Positions 43,431-51,981 of a stretch of DNA of 64,000 bases are shown piece by piece. This DNA comes from an uncultured Mucispirillum sp. (GTDB lineage: Bacteria; Chrysiogenota; Deferribacteres; Deferribacterales; Mucispirillaceae): NCBI GenBank assembly GCA_944324495.1, contig CALUWN010000003.1, forward strand, positions 84,204-148,203, read 5' to 3'. Positions within the stretch are counted from its first letter, which is position 1, and each line of letters opens with the position of its first letter. The position numbers and the translations under genes were made by a program. The notes under the pieces are model-generated. The model did not search any database, was not told the DNA's origin, and saw nothing but the letters and a program-made list of their open reading frames with translations.

Positions 43431-45740
43431 ATGAATCATAAAGAACAATATACGGTTATACCACTGCGGGATGTGGTAGTTTTTCCATATATGATTGTAC
43501 CAATATTTGTGGGCAGGCCACGTTCTGTAAAAGCATTAAATATTGCAAACTCTACAGATAAAAAGCTGTTTTTAACTCTGCAAAAAGAAGCGGTGACAGA
43601 TAACCCACAAATAGAAGATTTAAACGAAACTGGTATCATAGCACGAGTATTGCAGACTATGCAGCTACCTGACGGCAATGTAAAAGTCTTAATAGAAGGT
43701 TTAAGACGAGCAAAGATGAATAATCTTGTGCTTGATGAAGAATGCTATTTTGCTGATGTGGAATGGCTTTTAGAAGATGAAGCTAATCAGGAAGAAATGG
43801 ATACTGCCCGTTTTGTATTAATCAAAAATTTTGAAATATATGTAGGGCAGACAAAGCGTATAAATCAAGAAGTATTGCAGAATATTATACAGGCAGAAGA
43901 TTTATCACGTATGACGTTTTTAATTGCCTCAAATTTAAAAGTGAAAGCTCAAGATTTTCAATCAGTATTAGAGATAAATAACCCTGTTGAACGTGCTGAA
44001 AAAGTTATAGAGCTTATTAAAACAGAGTTAGAGCTTTTAAAAATTGATGAACGCATTAAAAACAGAGTAAAAGCAAAAATGAGCCAGTCTCAAAAAGAAT
44101 ACTACCTTAATGAGCAGATGAAAGCCATTCAAAAAGAAATGGGTAAAGAAGATGATTATAAGGCAGATATTGAAGAGATTGAGCAAAAAATAAAAGAACA
44201 GGCCATGCCTGAAGCAGTTAAAGAAAAGGCAGAAAAAGAGCTTAAAAAACTTAGGTTTATGCCACCAATGAGTGCAGAAACTACAGTTGTTAGAAACTAT
44301 CTTGACTGGATTATAAGCCTGCCTTGGAATATTAAAACTGATGATATAATAGATATAAAACACGCAGAAGATGTGCTTAATAAAGACCATTACGGCTTAG
44401 AAAAACCAAAGGAAAGAATATTAGAGTTTTTATCAGTAAGAAAATATTCTGAGAATATGAAAGGCTCTATTATATGCTTTGTAGGGCCTCCGGGTGTTGG
44501 TAAAACATCTCTTGCTCGCTCAATTGCAGATGCTATGGGCAGGAAATTTGTACGCATGAGTATGGGTGGCGTGCGAGATGAAGCAGAAATTAGAGGTCAT
44601 AGAAGAACATATATTGGTGCACTGCCGGGAAAAATTGTACAGTCTATGAAAAAAGCAGGCAGTATGAACCCTGTATTTTTACTTGATGAGATAGATAAAA
44701 TAGGCTCAGATTACAGGGGCGACCCAGCTTCTGCTTTACTTGAAGCCTTAGACCCAGAGCAAAACAGCACTTTTACAGACCATTATCTTGAAACGGAGCT
44801 TGATTTATCTAGGGTATTTTTTATAACCACAGCAAACTCGCTAGAAACTATACCTGCTCCACTGCTTGATAGAATGGAAGTAATAAGGTTATCAGGTTAT
44901 ACAGAGCAGGAAAAACTGCATATTGCTCGTGGCTTTTTAATCCCAAAAGAGTTAAAAGAGCATAATGTTAAAGATGATAAAATATCAATAACAGATAGTG
45001 CGATAATGGAGCTTATTACTTACTATACAAAAGAAGCAGGTGTCAGGAATTTAGAAAGAAATATTGCATCGCTTGTGAGAAAAAGTGTAAAAAGATTAGT
45101 AAGTGATGAAACATTAGAGAATATAGTAGTAGATGATGAATTAACAAAAGAATATTTAGGGCCTAGGAAATTTAGAATAGGCGGCGTATATGATGATGAG
45201 GAGCTGGGAGTAGCTACAGGGCTTGCTTGGACTCAGTATGGTGGTGATTTACTGCAGATAGAAGTTGCACTTTTTGAAGGCAGTGGCAAATTAATTGTAA
45301 CAGGCCATTTAGGTGATGTTATGAAAGAATCTGCCAATATTGCTTATTCTGTAGTAAAAAGTGTGGCAGGAAAAGTGGGAGTGCCATCATATAAATTTAA
45401 AGATTTTGATATACATCTTCACGTACCAGAAGGAGCAGTACCAAAGGATGGCCCTTCAGCTGGTATTACTATGGCTACAGCTATACTTTCAGCAGTATCA
45501 GAGAAAAAGGCAAATTGTAAAATTGCCATGACTGGTGAAATAACATTAAGGGGTAAAGTTTTACAGATTGGGGGCTTAAAAGAAAAAGTTTTGGCAGCTC
45601 ACAGGGCAGGCATAAGAACGGTAATTTGCCCAATTGAAAATGAAAAAGACTTGACGGATATCCCAGAAGATGTTAGAAATGAAATGGAATTCAAGCTTGT
45701 ATCTACTTTTGATGAAGTGAGAGAGCTTGTTCTAAAATAA
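43431..45740 (+). CDS. lon: ATP-dependent protease Lon
   Basis: 769 residues. N-terminal substrate domain to ~200, coiled linker, AAA module with Walker A GPPGVGKTSLA (~350) and VFLLDEIDKIG, then the protease domain with the Ser in PKDGPSAGITMA (~676) and Lys in TLRGKVLQIGGLKEK. Full length without membrane segments, so bacterial LonA. Degrades misfolded and some regulatory proteins. Directly behind clpX. Confidence 0.97.
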   Translation: MNHKEQYTVIPLRDVVVFPYMIVPIFVGRPRSVKALNIANSTDKKLFLTLQKEAVTDNPQIEDLNETGIIARVLQTMQLPDGNVKVLIEGLRRAKMNNLVLDEECYFADVEWLLEDEANQEEMDTARFVLIKNFEIYVGQTKRINQEVLQNIIQAEDLSRMTFLIASNLKVKAQDFQSVLEINNPVERAEKVIELIKTELELLKIDERIKNRVKAKMSQSQKEYYLNEQMKAIQKEMGKEDDYKADIEEIEQKIKEQAMPEAVKEKAEKELKKLRFMPPMSAETTVVRNYLDWIISLPWNIKTDDIIDIKHAEDVLNKDHYGLEKPKERILEFLSVRKYSENMKGSIICFVGPPGVGKTSLARSIADAMGRKFVRMSMGGVRDEAEIRGHRRTYIGALPGKIVQSMKKAGSMNPVFLLDEIDKIGSDYRGDPASALLEALDPEQNSTFTDHYLETELDLSRVFFITTANSLETIPAPLLDRMEVIRLSGYTEQEKLHIARGFLIPKELKEHNVKDDKISITDSAIMELITYYTKEAGVRNLERNIASLVRKSVKRLVSDETLENIVVDDELTKEYLGPRKFRIGGVYDDEELGVATGLAWTQYGGDLLQIEVALFEGSGKLIVTGHLGDVMKESANIAYSVVKSVAGKVGVPSYKFKDFDIHLHVPEGAVPKDGPSAGITMATAILSAVSEKKANCKIAMTGEITLRGKVLQIGGLKEKVLAAHRAGIRTVICPIENEKDLTDIPEDVRNEMEFKLVSTFDEVRELVLK

Positions 45741-45762
45741 ACTATGAAAGAAGGTGTTTACG

Positions 45763-45984
45763 TTGGCAGTTAATGCAATCGTAAGAGTTGACGGGGATAA
45801 TGTTGACCAAGCATTAAAACTTTTAAAAAAGAAAATCGAACGTGAAGGCTTAATCCGTGAGATTAAAAAACACGCTTACTACGAAAAACCAACAGAAGTA
45901 AGACGTAAAAAACTTTTAAAAGCTCGTCGCAAACAACAAAAGCTGCAGAGAAAACAAATGCAGAGAAACTACAAAAATGCGTAG
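45763..45984 (+). CDS. rpsU: 30S ribosomal protein S21
   Basis: 73 residues from TTG 45763: AAGG lies eight bases before it and it gives the usual MAVNAIVRV start; an in-frame GTG at 45754 overlaps that ribosome site. Strongly basic C-terminal half (RRKKLLKARRKQQKLQRKQ) binds the 16S 3' region. A TTG start on a ribosomal protein is uncommon. It ends the tig-to-rpsU cluster before a strong terminator. Confidence 0.95.
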   Translation: MAVNAIVRVDGDNVDQALKLLKKKIEREGLIREIKKHAYYEKPTEVRRKKLLKARRKQQKLQRKQMQRNYKNA

Positions 45985-45993
45985 TTGAAGAAA

Positions 45994-46030
45994 GGCCCTT
46001 TCCTAATTGTGAGAAGGGTCTTTTTTTTTT
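45994..46030 (+). terminator. Strong terminator after rpsU
   Basis: GGCCCTTT pairs with GAAGGGTC across a ~11-base loop, followed by about eleven T (46019-46030, bounded by the last stem base). Confidence 0.88.
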
Positions 46031-46098
46031 ACACTATGCAGGCAAGAGGAGTTAAAATGAAAGCAATTATCACAATTTTAAAGATATAAAATGTTTTC

Positions 46099-46142
46099 TG
46101 ATGCAAATCCCATTTATAAAATAATAAATGGAGTTTGCATCA
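46099..46142. repeat. Long near-perfect hairpin
   Basis: Arms TGATGCAAATCCCATTTAT and ATAAATGGAGTTTGCATCA pair at 18 of 19 positions (one G-U) around a 6-base AT loop. No T-run follows at once, so it is not a standard terminator. Confidence 0.75.
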
Positions 46143-46260
46143 TATATTATAAGGCTTTTTTGGAAAAATAGATTATAATTAAATAAAAATATTGAATTAT
46201 TAAGAAAAATAATATATATTATGAGCATAACTTAATCCCTTTACTAAAGTAGTAAAGGCT

Positions 46261-46287
46261 CCCTGTCCCAGTGGGCAGGGTTTTTTT
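46261..46287 (+). terminator. GC-rich terminator just upstream of the NYN gene
   Basis: CCCTGTCC (46261-46268) pairs with GGGCAGGG (46273-46280), loop CAGT, then seven T. It ends only 11 bases before the ATG at 46299, leaving room for AGGTAAAAT as ribosome site. Confidence 0.8.
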
Positions 46288-46298
46288 ATAGGTAAAAT

Positions 46299-46958
46299 AT
46301 GAATAAAAAAAGAATTGTTTTTTTAATTGATGGATTTAATTTATATCATTCAATAGTAACATGTCTAAAAGAAAATAGATTATCAAATAAGTATAAGTGG
46401 CTAAATTATAAAAAATTATGCCAATCATTTTTAAAAAATCAAACAGAAGAAATAGGTGAAGTTGTGTTATATACTGCTTATGCACATTGGCGAAGTAAAG
46501 AGGCAGTATATAGGCATAAAAAATTTATACAAGCATTAAGATATTATGGAGTAAAAATAGTATTTGGTAATTTTAAAGAAAAAGATAGAAGATGTCCTAT
46601 ATGTAAGGAGTATATAAAACAGCATGAAGAAAAAGAAACTGATGTAAATATTGCATTAGATATAATAGATTATACATTGAATAAAGATTTTGATGGAATT
46701 TATATAATATCAGGAGACTCAGATTTAAAACCAGCTATAGAGCGAGCAAAAAAATATATCAATACAAGCAATAATTTACTTAGTAAAACAATAAAAATTA
46801 TATTTCCATATAAACAACATACTAATGCATTAAAAAAAATAGTGGGAAAAGAAAATGCAATGGGTATAAAAAAACATCATATAGAAACATCTTTAATGGA
46901 CGAAGAAATTTGTATTGAAAACGAAAAAATAATAAAAAGACCAGAAGAATGGCAATAG
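46299..46958 (+). CDS. NYN-domain (PIN-like) putative ribonuclease
   Basis: 219 residues. FLIDGFNLYH, ETDVNIALDII and ISGDSDLKPAIERA are the acidic motifs of NYN/LabA-type PIN-like nucleases and place three or more Asp in the active site. A CPIC pair in the middle with no second pair close by may be a partial zinc site. No membrane or DNA-binding domain. Substrate unknown; family members act on RNA. The gene is unlinked to its neighbours and preceded by a terminator, so its transcription is probably conditional. Confidence 0.8.
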   Translation: MNKKRIVFLIDGFNLYHSIVTCLKENRLSNKYKWLNYKKLCQSFLKNQTEEIGEVVLYTAYAHWRSKEAVYRHKKFIQALRYYGVKIVFGNFKEKDRRCPICKEYIKQHEEKETDVNIALDIIDYTLNKDFDGIYIISGDSDLKPAIERAKKYINTSNNLLSKTIKIIFPYKQHTNALKKIVGKENAMGIKKHHIETSLMDEEICIENEKIIKRPEEWQ

Positions 46959-47033
46959 TAAAGAGATTACTATATTTTCTACTTGTTATTTTTACATTAA
47001 ATAATTATTATACCTAGTATAAGGTGAGAAATT

Positions 47034-47375
47034 ATGCATGAAACAGGTATTGCTCAAAGTATATTAGATATTGCAATAAAAACGGCACTGGAAAAAGGTG
47101 CTAAAAAAATAAATAATGTGGCAGTGAAAGTTGGCAAAATGAGTGCTATTGATGAAGCATCTTTGCGTTTTGCTTTTGATGCTTTAAAAGCTGAAACCAT
47201 AGCAGAAAATGCCACATTTGAATATATTGATATACCTTTAACTGGCAAATGTGAAGACTGTGGCTATGAATCTGAACTGGAGGGCTATTTTGTTTTATGC
47301 CCGAAATGTTCTTCTGGCAGGGTATCCATATTAACAGGCAACGAATTAGAAATTGCCTATATTGATGTAGACTAA
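47034..47375 (+). CDS. hypA: Nickel insertion protein HypA
   Basis: 113 residues. MHETGIA supplies the N-terminal Met-His-Glu nickel site; the zinc domain has CEDCGYE and CPKCSSG. It works with HypB to load nickel into hydrogenase, or into urease in some bacteria. AAGGTGAGAA lies before the ATG. hypB follows after 13 bases, but no other maturation gene is in the window. Confidence 0.94.
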   Translation: MHETGIAQSILDIAIKTALEKGAKKINNVAVKVGKMSAIDEASLRFAFDALKAETIAENATFEYIDIPLTGKCEDCGYESELEGYFVLCPKCSSGRVSILTGNELEIAYIDVD

Positions 47376-47388
47376 TTGGGGTGAAATA

Positions 47389-48054
47389 ATGGAAAAAGTT
47401 GAAATAAACCAAAAAGTATTATCTAAAAACGATATGGATGCAGCAGAGCTGCGTAACAGGTTTAAAAAGAACGGCACTTTTACTGTTAATATTATGTCAT
47501 CTCCCGGCAGCGGCAAAACAAGTTTGTTGGAAAAAATCCTTGGTGCATTATCAAAAAAATATAATGTAGCAGTAATAGAAGGCGATTTACAGACAGAAAA
47601 CGATAAAGAGCGTATAGAAAAAGTGGGCGTAAAAGCGGTACAGATTCAAACAGGCGGAGCATGCCACTTAGAAGCTGCTGAGATTGAAAGAAAACTCCCA
47701 CTTGTTGATGGTGATAACCTTGATTTATTAATCATAGAAAATGTAGGAAATTTAGTATGCCCATCAGAGTATGATTTAGGGCAAGATGCAAATATTATAC
47801 TACTTTCTGTTACAGAAGGGGATGATAAACCATTAAAATATCCTACAATGTTTTTTGCAGGGGATATTTTTATAATAAACAAAGTAGACCTTGCACCATA
47901 TGTAGATTTTAATATTGAAAAAGCAGTGGAAAATGCGAAAAAAATTAAAAGCACATTAAAAGAATTTGTAATATCATGTAAAACTGAGGAAGGGCTTGAT
48001 AAAGTAATAGAATGGTTTGAACGTGGTATAATGGCAAAAAAACAATGCTCATAG
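47389..48054 (+). CDS. hypB: Hydrogenase nickel incorporation GTPase HypB
   Basis: 221 residues. SSPGSGKTSLLE is the P-loop (~36-43), GDLQTENDKERI and TGGACHLEA the metal and switch region, IINKVDLAPY the G4 NKxD. The N-terminal CxxCGC and His-rich stretch of some HypBs are missing, so nickel storage is reduced and only the G-domain metal site remains. It overlaps rnhB by 10 bases. Confidence 0.95.
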   Translation: MEKVEINQKVLSKNDMDAAELRNRFKKNGTFTVNIMSSPGSGKTSLLEKILGALSKKYNVAVIEGDLQTENDKERIEKVGVKAVQIQTGGACHLEAAEIERKLPLVDGDNLDLLIIENVGNLVCPSEYDLGQDANIILLSVTEGDDKPLKYPTMFFAGDIFIINKVDLAPYVDFNIEKAVENAKKIKSTLKEFVISCKTEEGLDKVIEWFERGIMAKKQCS

Positions 48055-48596
48055 CAGGTATTGATGAAGTAGGCAGGGGCTGTTTGGCAGGCCCTGTGGT
48101 AACTTGTGCCATAGTTTTTAAAGATGATTTTTTTGATGAAAGAATAAAAGATTCTAAAAAACTTTCAAAAAAAATGCGTGAAAAGCTGTACCCTTATATA
48201 CTTGAAAATGCAGTATCTTATGGTATAGGTGTGGTATGCCCTATTATAATAGATAAAATAAACATATTAAATGCAGTAAAACAGGCTATGCATTTAAGCC
48301 TATCACGCCTAAATTGCTCTTATGATAAATTAATTGTAGATGCAGTTGCATTAAATAATATTCATAAAAACTATATCCACCCTTTTAAAGCAGATGATAA
48401 TTATATACAAGTTTCAGCAGCCTCCATTATTGCAAAAGTATATAGAGATAAGCTTATGGAGCATTTAGCTGCAATCTACCCATATTATAAATGGGAAAAA
48501 AATGCAGGCTACGGCACAAAAGAGCATATAGATGCACTAAAAGAATACGGAATAACAGAAGTACATAGGAAAAGTTTTTGCAGGAAATTTTTATAG
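48045..48596 (+). CDS. rnhB: Ribonuclease HII
   Basis: 183 residues. Removes RNA from RNA-DNA hybrids and single misincorporated ribonucleotides. IAGIDEVGRGCLAGP is the catalytic signature with Asp-Glu; DSKKLSKKMREKL and the late Asp in IVDAVAL and KVYRDKLM follow. It overlaps the end of hypB by 10 bases, suggesting coupling. yraN follows, a common pairing. Confidence 0.95.
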   Translation: MLIAGIDEVGRGCLAGPVVTCAIVFKDDFFDERIKDSKKLSKKMREKLYPYILENAVSYGIGVVCPIIIDKINILNAVKQAMHLSLSRLNCSYDKLIVDAVALNNIHKNYIHPFKADDNYIQVSAASIIAKVYRDKLMEHLAAIYPYYKWEKNAGYGTKEHIDALKEYGITEVHRKSFCRKFL

Positions 48597-48603
48597 GTGA
48601 TGT

Positions 48604-48945
48604 GTGGAAAAATCAAAAACTGGCAAGGCTGGTGAAGAAAAGGCAGAAAAATTTTTAAAAGGGAAAAAATATAAAATAATAGAAAAAAATTACAGATGCT
48701 TATATGGTGAAATTGATATTATAGCAGAGCATAATAAAACATTAGTGATAGTTGAAGTAAAGTATAGAAAAAATGCAAGTTTTGGAAAAGGTTTTGAAGC
48801 AGTAGGATATTCAAAACAACAAAATATTATAAAAACTACAGAACATTATATAAGTGAAAAAAATATAAAAATTCCTGTACGGTTTGATGTTATAAGTATT
48901 GATAATGAAGAAATCACCCATATAGAAAATGCTTTTGGAGTATAA
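48604..48945 (+). CDS. yraN: YraN-family (UPF0102) endonuclease-like protein
   Basis: 113 residues with a GTG start preceded by AGGTGAT. GKAGEEKAEKFL, NYRCLYGEIDIIAEH and LVIVEVKYRKN give the E-x(n)-GEIDII-x(n)-EVK pattern of a restriction-endonuclease-like fold, suggesting a nuclease. Function in vivo is poorly known. Its usual neighbour rnhB is present just upstream. Confidence 0.9.
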   Translation: MEKSKTGKAGEEKAEKFLKGKKYKIIEKNYRCLYGEIDIIAEHNKTLVIVEVKYRKNASFGKGFEAVGYSKQQNIIKTTEHYISEKNIKIPVRFDVISIDNEEITHIENAFGV

Positions 48946-48946
48946 T

Positions 48947-49495
48947 ATGAAAAAAATAAGCCTAGCTATAATAATTATATTAATAATATTAGCAGTATTT
49001 TATATTATATCAAATATAAGCGAAAGAAAACTTAAAAGGGAGCCTGCTGATAATATGATAGCAGATACAAAAATAGATTTAATAGTGGTAGAAAAAGCAA
49101 AACGCACATTATCAATTTATGATAATGGCACACTTGTTCAAAGTTATAAAATATCTTTAGGCAAAAACCCTGTAGGGCATAAACAGTTTGAAGGGGACAG
49201 CAAAACCCCAGAAGGTATATATTATATTGATGGCAAAAACCCAAAAAGCAAATATTTTTTAAACTTAGGTATAAGCTACCCTAATGAAAAAGATAAGGAA
49301 TATGCTGCAAGTCATAAAAAAAGTGCAGGTGGTGACATAAAAATACACGGGCTTCCAAACGGATTTAGCTTAGCGAAACCACTTTTTAATATATATGGGG
49401 ACTGGACAGAAGGCTGTATTGCAGTAAATAACGAAGATATGGCAGAATTATATAATATAATAGATATTGGAACAAAAATAGAAATAAAACAGTAA
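48947..49495 (+). CDS. Membrane-anchored L,D-transpeptidase (YkuD)
   Basis: 182 residues from ATG 48947 (GGAG six bases upstream); a TTG at 48929 overlaps yraN. One N-terminal membrane helix (SLAIIIILIILAVFYII) then the YkuD domain: LIVVEKAKRTLSIYDNG, KTPEGIYYI, KIHGLPNG and TEGCIAV with the catalytic Cys. The usual Arg after Cys-Ile is Ala here. Such enzymes make 3-3 crosslinks or attach lipoproteins to peptidoglycan. Confidence 0.87.
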   Translation: MKKISLAIIIILIILAVFYIISNISERKLKREPADNMIADTKIDLIVVEKAKRTLSIYDNGTLVQSYKISLGKNPVGHKQFEGDSKTPEGIYYIDGKNPKSKYFLNLGISYPNEKDKEYAASHKKSAGGDIKIHGLPNGFSLAKPLFNIYGDWTEGCIAVNNEDMAELYNIIDIGTKIEIKQ

Positions 49496-49507
49496 AAAGA
49501 GAATATA

Positions 49508-50221
49508 ATGGAAAAATTATTGCAGAAAATAGATTTATTAAAAGATAAATTAAGAAATCATAAAAGAAAAATTAAAAATGAGTATGAAGATTTTAAGTTA
49601 AATTATATATATAACTCAAATGCTATAGAGGGTAATACCTTAACATTAAAAGAAACTAAGGTAGTATTAGAAGGTATAACTATAGGTGGCAAAAGTTTAA
49701 GAGAACATTTTGAAGTAATAAACCATAATGAAGCTATAGAGTATGTGGAAAATATAATAAAAGAAAAGCAGGAATTAAGCGAATATATAATAAAATCTAT
49801 ACACAACCTAATACTTAAAAATATTGATAATGAAAATGCAGGGATTTATAGAAAAGAAAATGTAATAATCAGTGGTGCTAATCATAAACCAATAGATTAT
49901 ATTTTTATACCAGAAGAAATGGAAAGATTTATAAAATGGTATAAAAATGAAAATAATCTTCACCCAGTATTAAAAGCAGCAAAAGTGCATATAGATGTGG
50001 TTGGAATTCATCCATTTATAGACGGCAACGGCAGGTTATGCAGGCTTTTAATGAATTTAGAGCTTTTAAAAAGTGGCTATGAAGCAATAACTATAGAAAA
50101 CAGTAGAAAAGTAGAATATTACGAATATCTAGACCATGCACACTGCACTGCTGACTATAATCCATTTTATAAACTAATAGCAGAATATGAGCTAAAAAGG
50201 CTTGAAAGTTTAATAGAATAA
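49508..50221 (+). CDS. Fic-domain protein with N-terminal inhibitory motif
   Basis: 237 residues. The active-site HPFIDGNGRLCRLL is complete (HPFxxGNGR), so AMP or another phospho-group transfer is possible. SNAIEGN near residue 38 matches the S/TxxxE(G/N) inhibitory helix, placed N-terminal to the Fic core, i.e. class II self-inhibited. The target-binding flap IDYIFIPEEM is also present. No antitoxin gene is adjacent, in keeping with built-in inhibition. Target unknown. GAG precedes the ATG. Confidence 0.9.
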   Translation: MEKLLQKIDLLKDKLRNHKRKIKNEYEDFKLNYIYNSNAIEGNTLTLKETKVVLEGITIGGKSLREHFEVINHNEAIEYVENIIKEKQELSEYIIKSIHNLILKNIDNENAGIYRKENVIISGANHKPIDYIFIPEEMERFIKWYKNENNLHPVLKAAKVHIDVVGIHPFIDGNGRLCRLLMNLELLKSGYEAITIENSRKVEYYEYLDHAHCTADYNPFYKLIAEYELKRLESLIE

Positions 50222-50232
50222 TATTTCCAAGC

Positions 50233-51888
50233 CTATATCAATTTTTCAGGTATAACTTTTAATAAAAATGTGGTAAATCGTTTTAAAAGTGTTGTATCTG
50301 GGCTATGGGTTGCTATAGTTTCCTTACCATCTCTATTAGTTTTCCATTTTATTTTGCCATTATCATCGTAAAGTCGCCATGAAATATATTCAGACATATC
50401 TTTTTCCATTGCCTGTCTTAAAATTTTTGCAAAATCCTCATTGAAAAATGCGGCAATAACTTCTGTATTATATATGGCAGACCTGCCGTCTAGGTTAAAA
50501 CTTCCTATCCAGCTTATTTTATCATCAACTACTATTGTTTTGCTGTGCAGTGATGCTCCAGAATTATGCCTGTTATATACTTTATAGCCTTCGTTGCGAA
50601 ATTCATAAACTTTTATGCCGTTTTTAATTAAATCATCTCTATATCTGTCCCAGCCAGAATATACAACTGTTGCATCTGTTGAAGAAAGTGAGTTTGTTAA
50701 TATATTAATATCTATACCGTTTTTTGCACCGTTTATTAAATTAGCAGTACCATTTTTCCCGGGTACAAAATAAGCAGCTGATATGTATATTGATTTTTTA
50801 GTTTCTTTCCATAATCCGTCAAGTGCATCTATTATTGGGCTTATATGCTCGCCCCCTTCTGCTTTTTTAGGGCTGTCTGCAATTAGTCTTGCATTTCCCC
50901 AGTAGATTGGGAATTTTTTTGCATTAAAGCTTTCTATAAAAAGATTAACTGCTTCATTAAAAATTTCTTTCTCTTGCTGATAATATACCGATTTTGATAC
51001 AATATCTTGTACTAAATTATCAAGCTCTTTTGGGTTATTATGGTTTGGAAAAACATCTACAGGGATAGATTTATGGTAGCTAAAATATTCATCAAATGAG
51101 CCTAAAGCATCTTGAGCAAGTTTGCCAATAAATAATACATCAGTATCTGAAAAGTTCATATCAGCACTATCATCAAAATAGTTGCTTGCCACATTTCTGC
51201 CACCGATAATTACAGCAGAACCATCCACAATAAAAAGTTTATTATGCATTCTGTAGTTAAGGCGTGATATGTTAAATAAAAATTGTGGGTATTTTAATAC
51301 TTTAGAGCGGTACTTGTATGGGTTAAATACTTTTACTTGAATATTTGGGTGGTAGTTTAATATCATAATATCGCTTGTATCAGAAGAAAGCCCGTTATCA
51401 TCAACAATTATTCTAACCTTTACGCCTCTATCTGCTGCTAATTTTAATTCATGCATTAATATTCTTGAAGTTACATCGTTTTCATAGATATATGTTTGAA
51501 GCTCTATGCTGTATTTAGCCATACGCACTAAAGCTATACGGTGTAAAAATGCAACTTTACCGCTTTTAATAAGCATAGCACCGCTTTTTTTAGGGTTTTG
51601 CATAAGCTCATCTTTATAAACTGTGCTAATAGGTGTATTTAGTATATTAAAAGGCGGTACAATTATTTTGGAAGAAATCTTATTTTTATAATCCCGCGGT
51701 AAATTCTTTGTAGAATATATAACTGTAGCACTGCTGGCAATTAAAATAATGCCTAAAACTATGAAAAACGCCATTAACATATATCTACTCCTTTTATTTG
51801 CACTTAATCTTTTACGAATACGTAAAATGGCAAATATAACTAGCCCTGCAACTATTAGTTGAAAAATACTTGTAATAATCTCTACCAT
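50233..51888 (-). CDS. Phospholipase D-superfamily protein (cardiolipin synthase-like)
   Basis: 551 residues from ATG 51888, with AGGA six bases upstream; a longer start at 51939 lacks a site. Two membrane helices at the N-terminus, then two HKD motifs: MHNKLFIVDGSAVIIGGRN and LHSKTIVVDDKISWIGSFN. Both halves are intact. Cardiolipin synthase is the commonest role of such membrane-anchored PLDs, but the long interval between motifs and lack of the typical ClsA length keep other phospholipid transfer activities open. Confidence 0.82.
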   Translation of the reverse strand: MVEIITSIFQLIVAGLVIFAILRIRKRLSANKRSRYMLMAFFIVLGIILIASSATVIYSTKNLPRDYKNKISSKIIVPPFNILNTPISTVYKDELMQNPKKSGAMLIKSGKVAFLHRIALVRMAKYSIELQTYIYENDVTSRILMHELKLAADRGVKVRIIVDDNGLSSDTSDIMILNYHPNIQVKVFNPYKYRSKVLKYPQFLFNISRLNYRMHNKLFIVDGSAVIIGGRNVASNYFDDSADMNFSDTDVLFIGKLAQDALGSFDEYFSYHKSIPVDVFPNHNNPKELDNLVQDIVSKSVYYQQEKEIFNEAVNLFIESFNAKKFPIYWGNARLIADSPKKAEGGEHISPIIDALDGLWKETKKSIYISAAYFVPGKNGTANLINGAKNGIDINILTNSLSSTDATVVYSGWDRYRDDLIKNGIKVYEFRNEGYKVYNRHNSGASLHSKTIVVDDKISWIGSFNLDGRSAIYNTEVIAAFFNEDFAKILRQAMEKDMSEYISWRLYDDNGKIKWKTNRDGKETIATHSPDTTLLKRFTTFLLKVIPEKLI

Positions 51889-51981
51889 AAATAATCCTAA
51901 AATTTTTTGATAATAGCATATAAATGATTGTACTTTCAATAATAATATACAGATTATTAACAGATGCAGGTAAAGTATTAA

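Larger units (their letters stand above)
46031..46298 (+). other. Structured non-coding stretch before the NYN gene
   Basis: This 268-base gap holds, in order: a 10-codon frame with a strong ribosome site (AGAGGAG, ATG 46057, stop 46087-46089); a long hairpin at 46099-46142; an AT-rich stretch; a hairpin at 46238-46258 (CCTTTACT/AGTAAAGG); and a GC-rich terminator ending 11 bases before the NYN gene's start codon. It could be an attenuator-type leader, a small RNA gene, or remains of a lost gene. I recognise no Rfam-type motif. Confidence 0.5.

Noticed and set aside
46299-46958. NYN gene as part of a defence island or mobile element
   Set aside because: Neighbours are housekeeping genes, base composition matches, and no integrase or repeats flank it.
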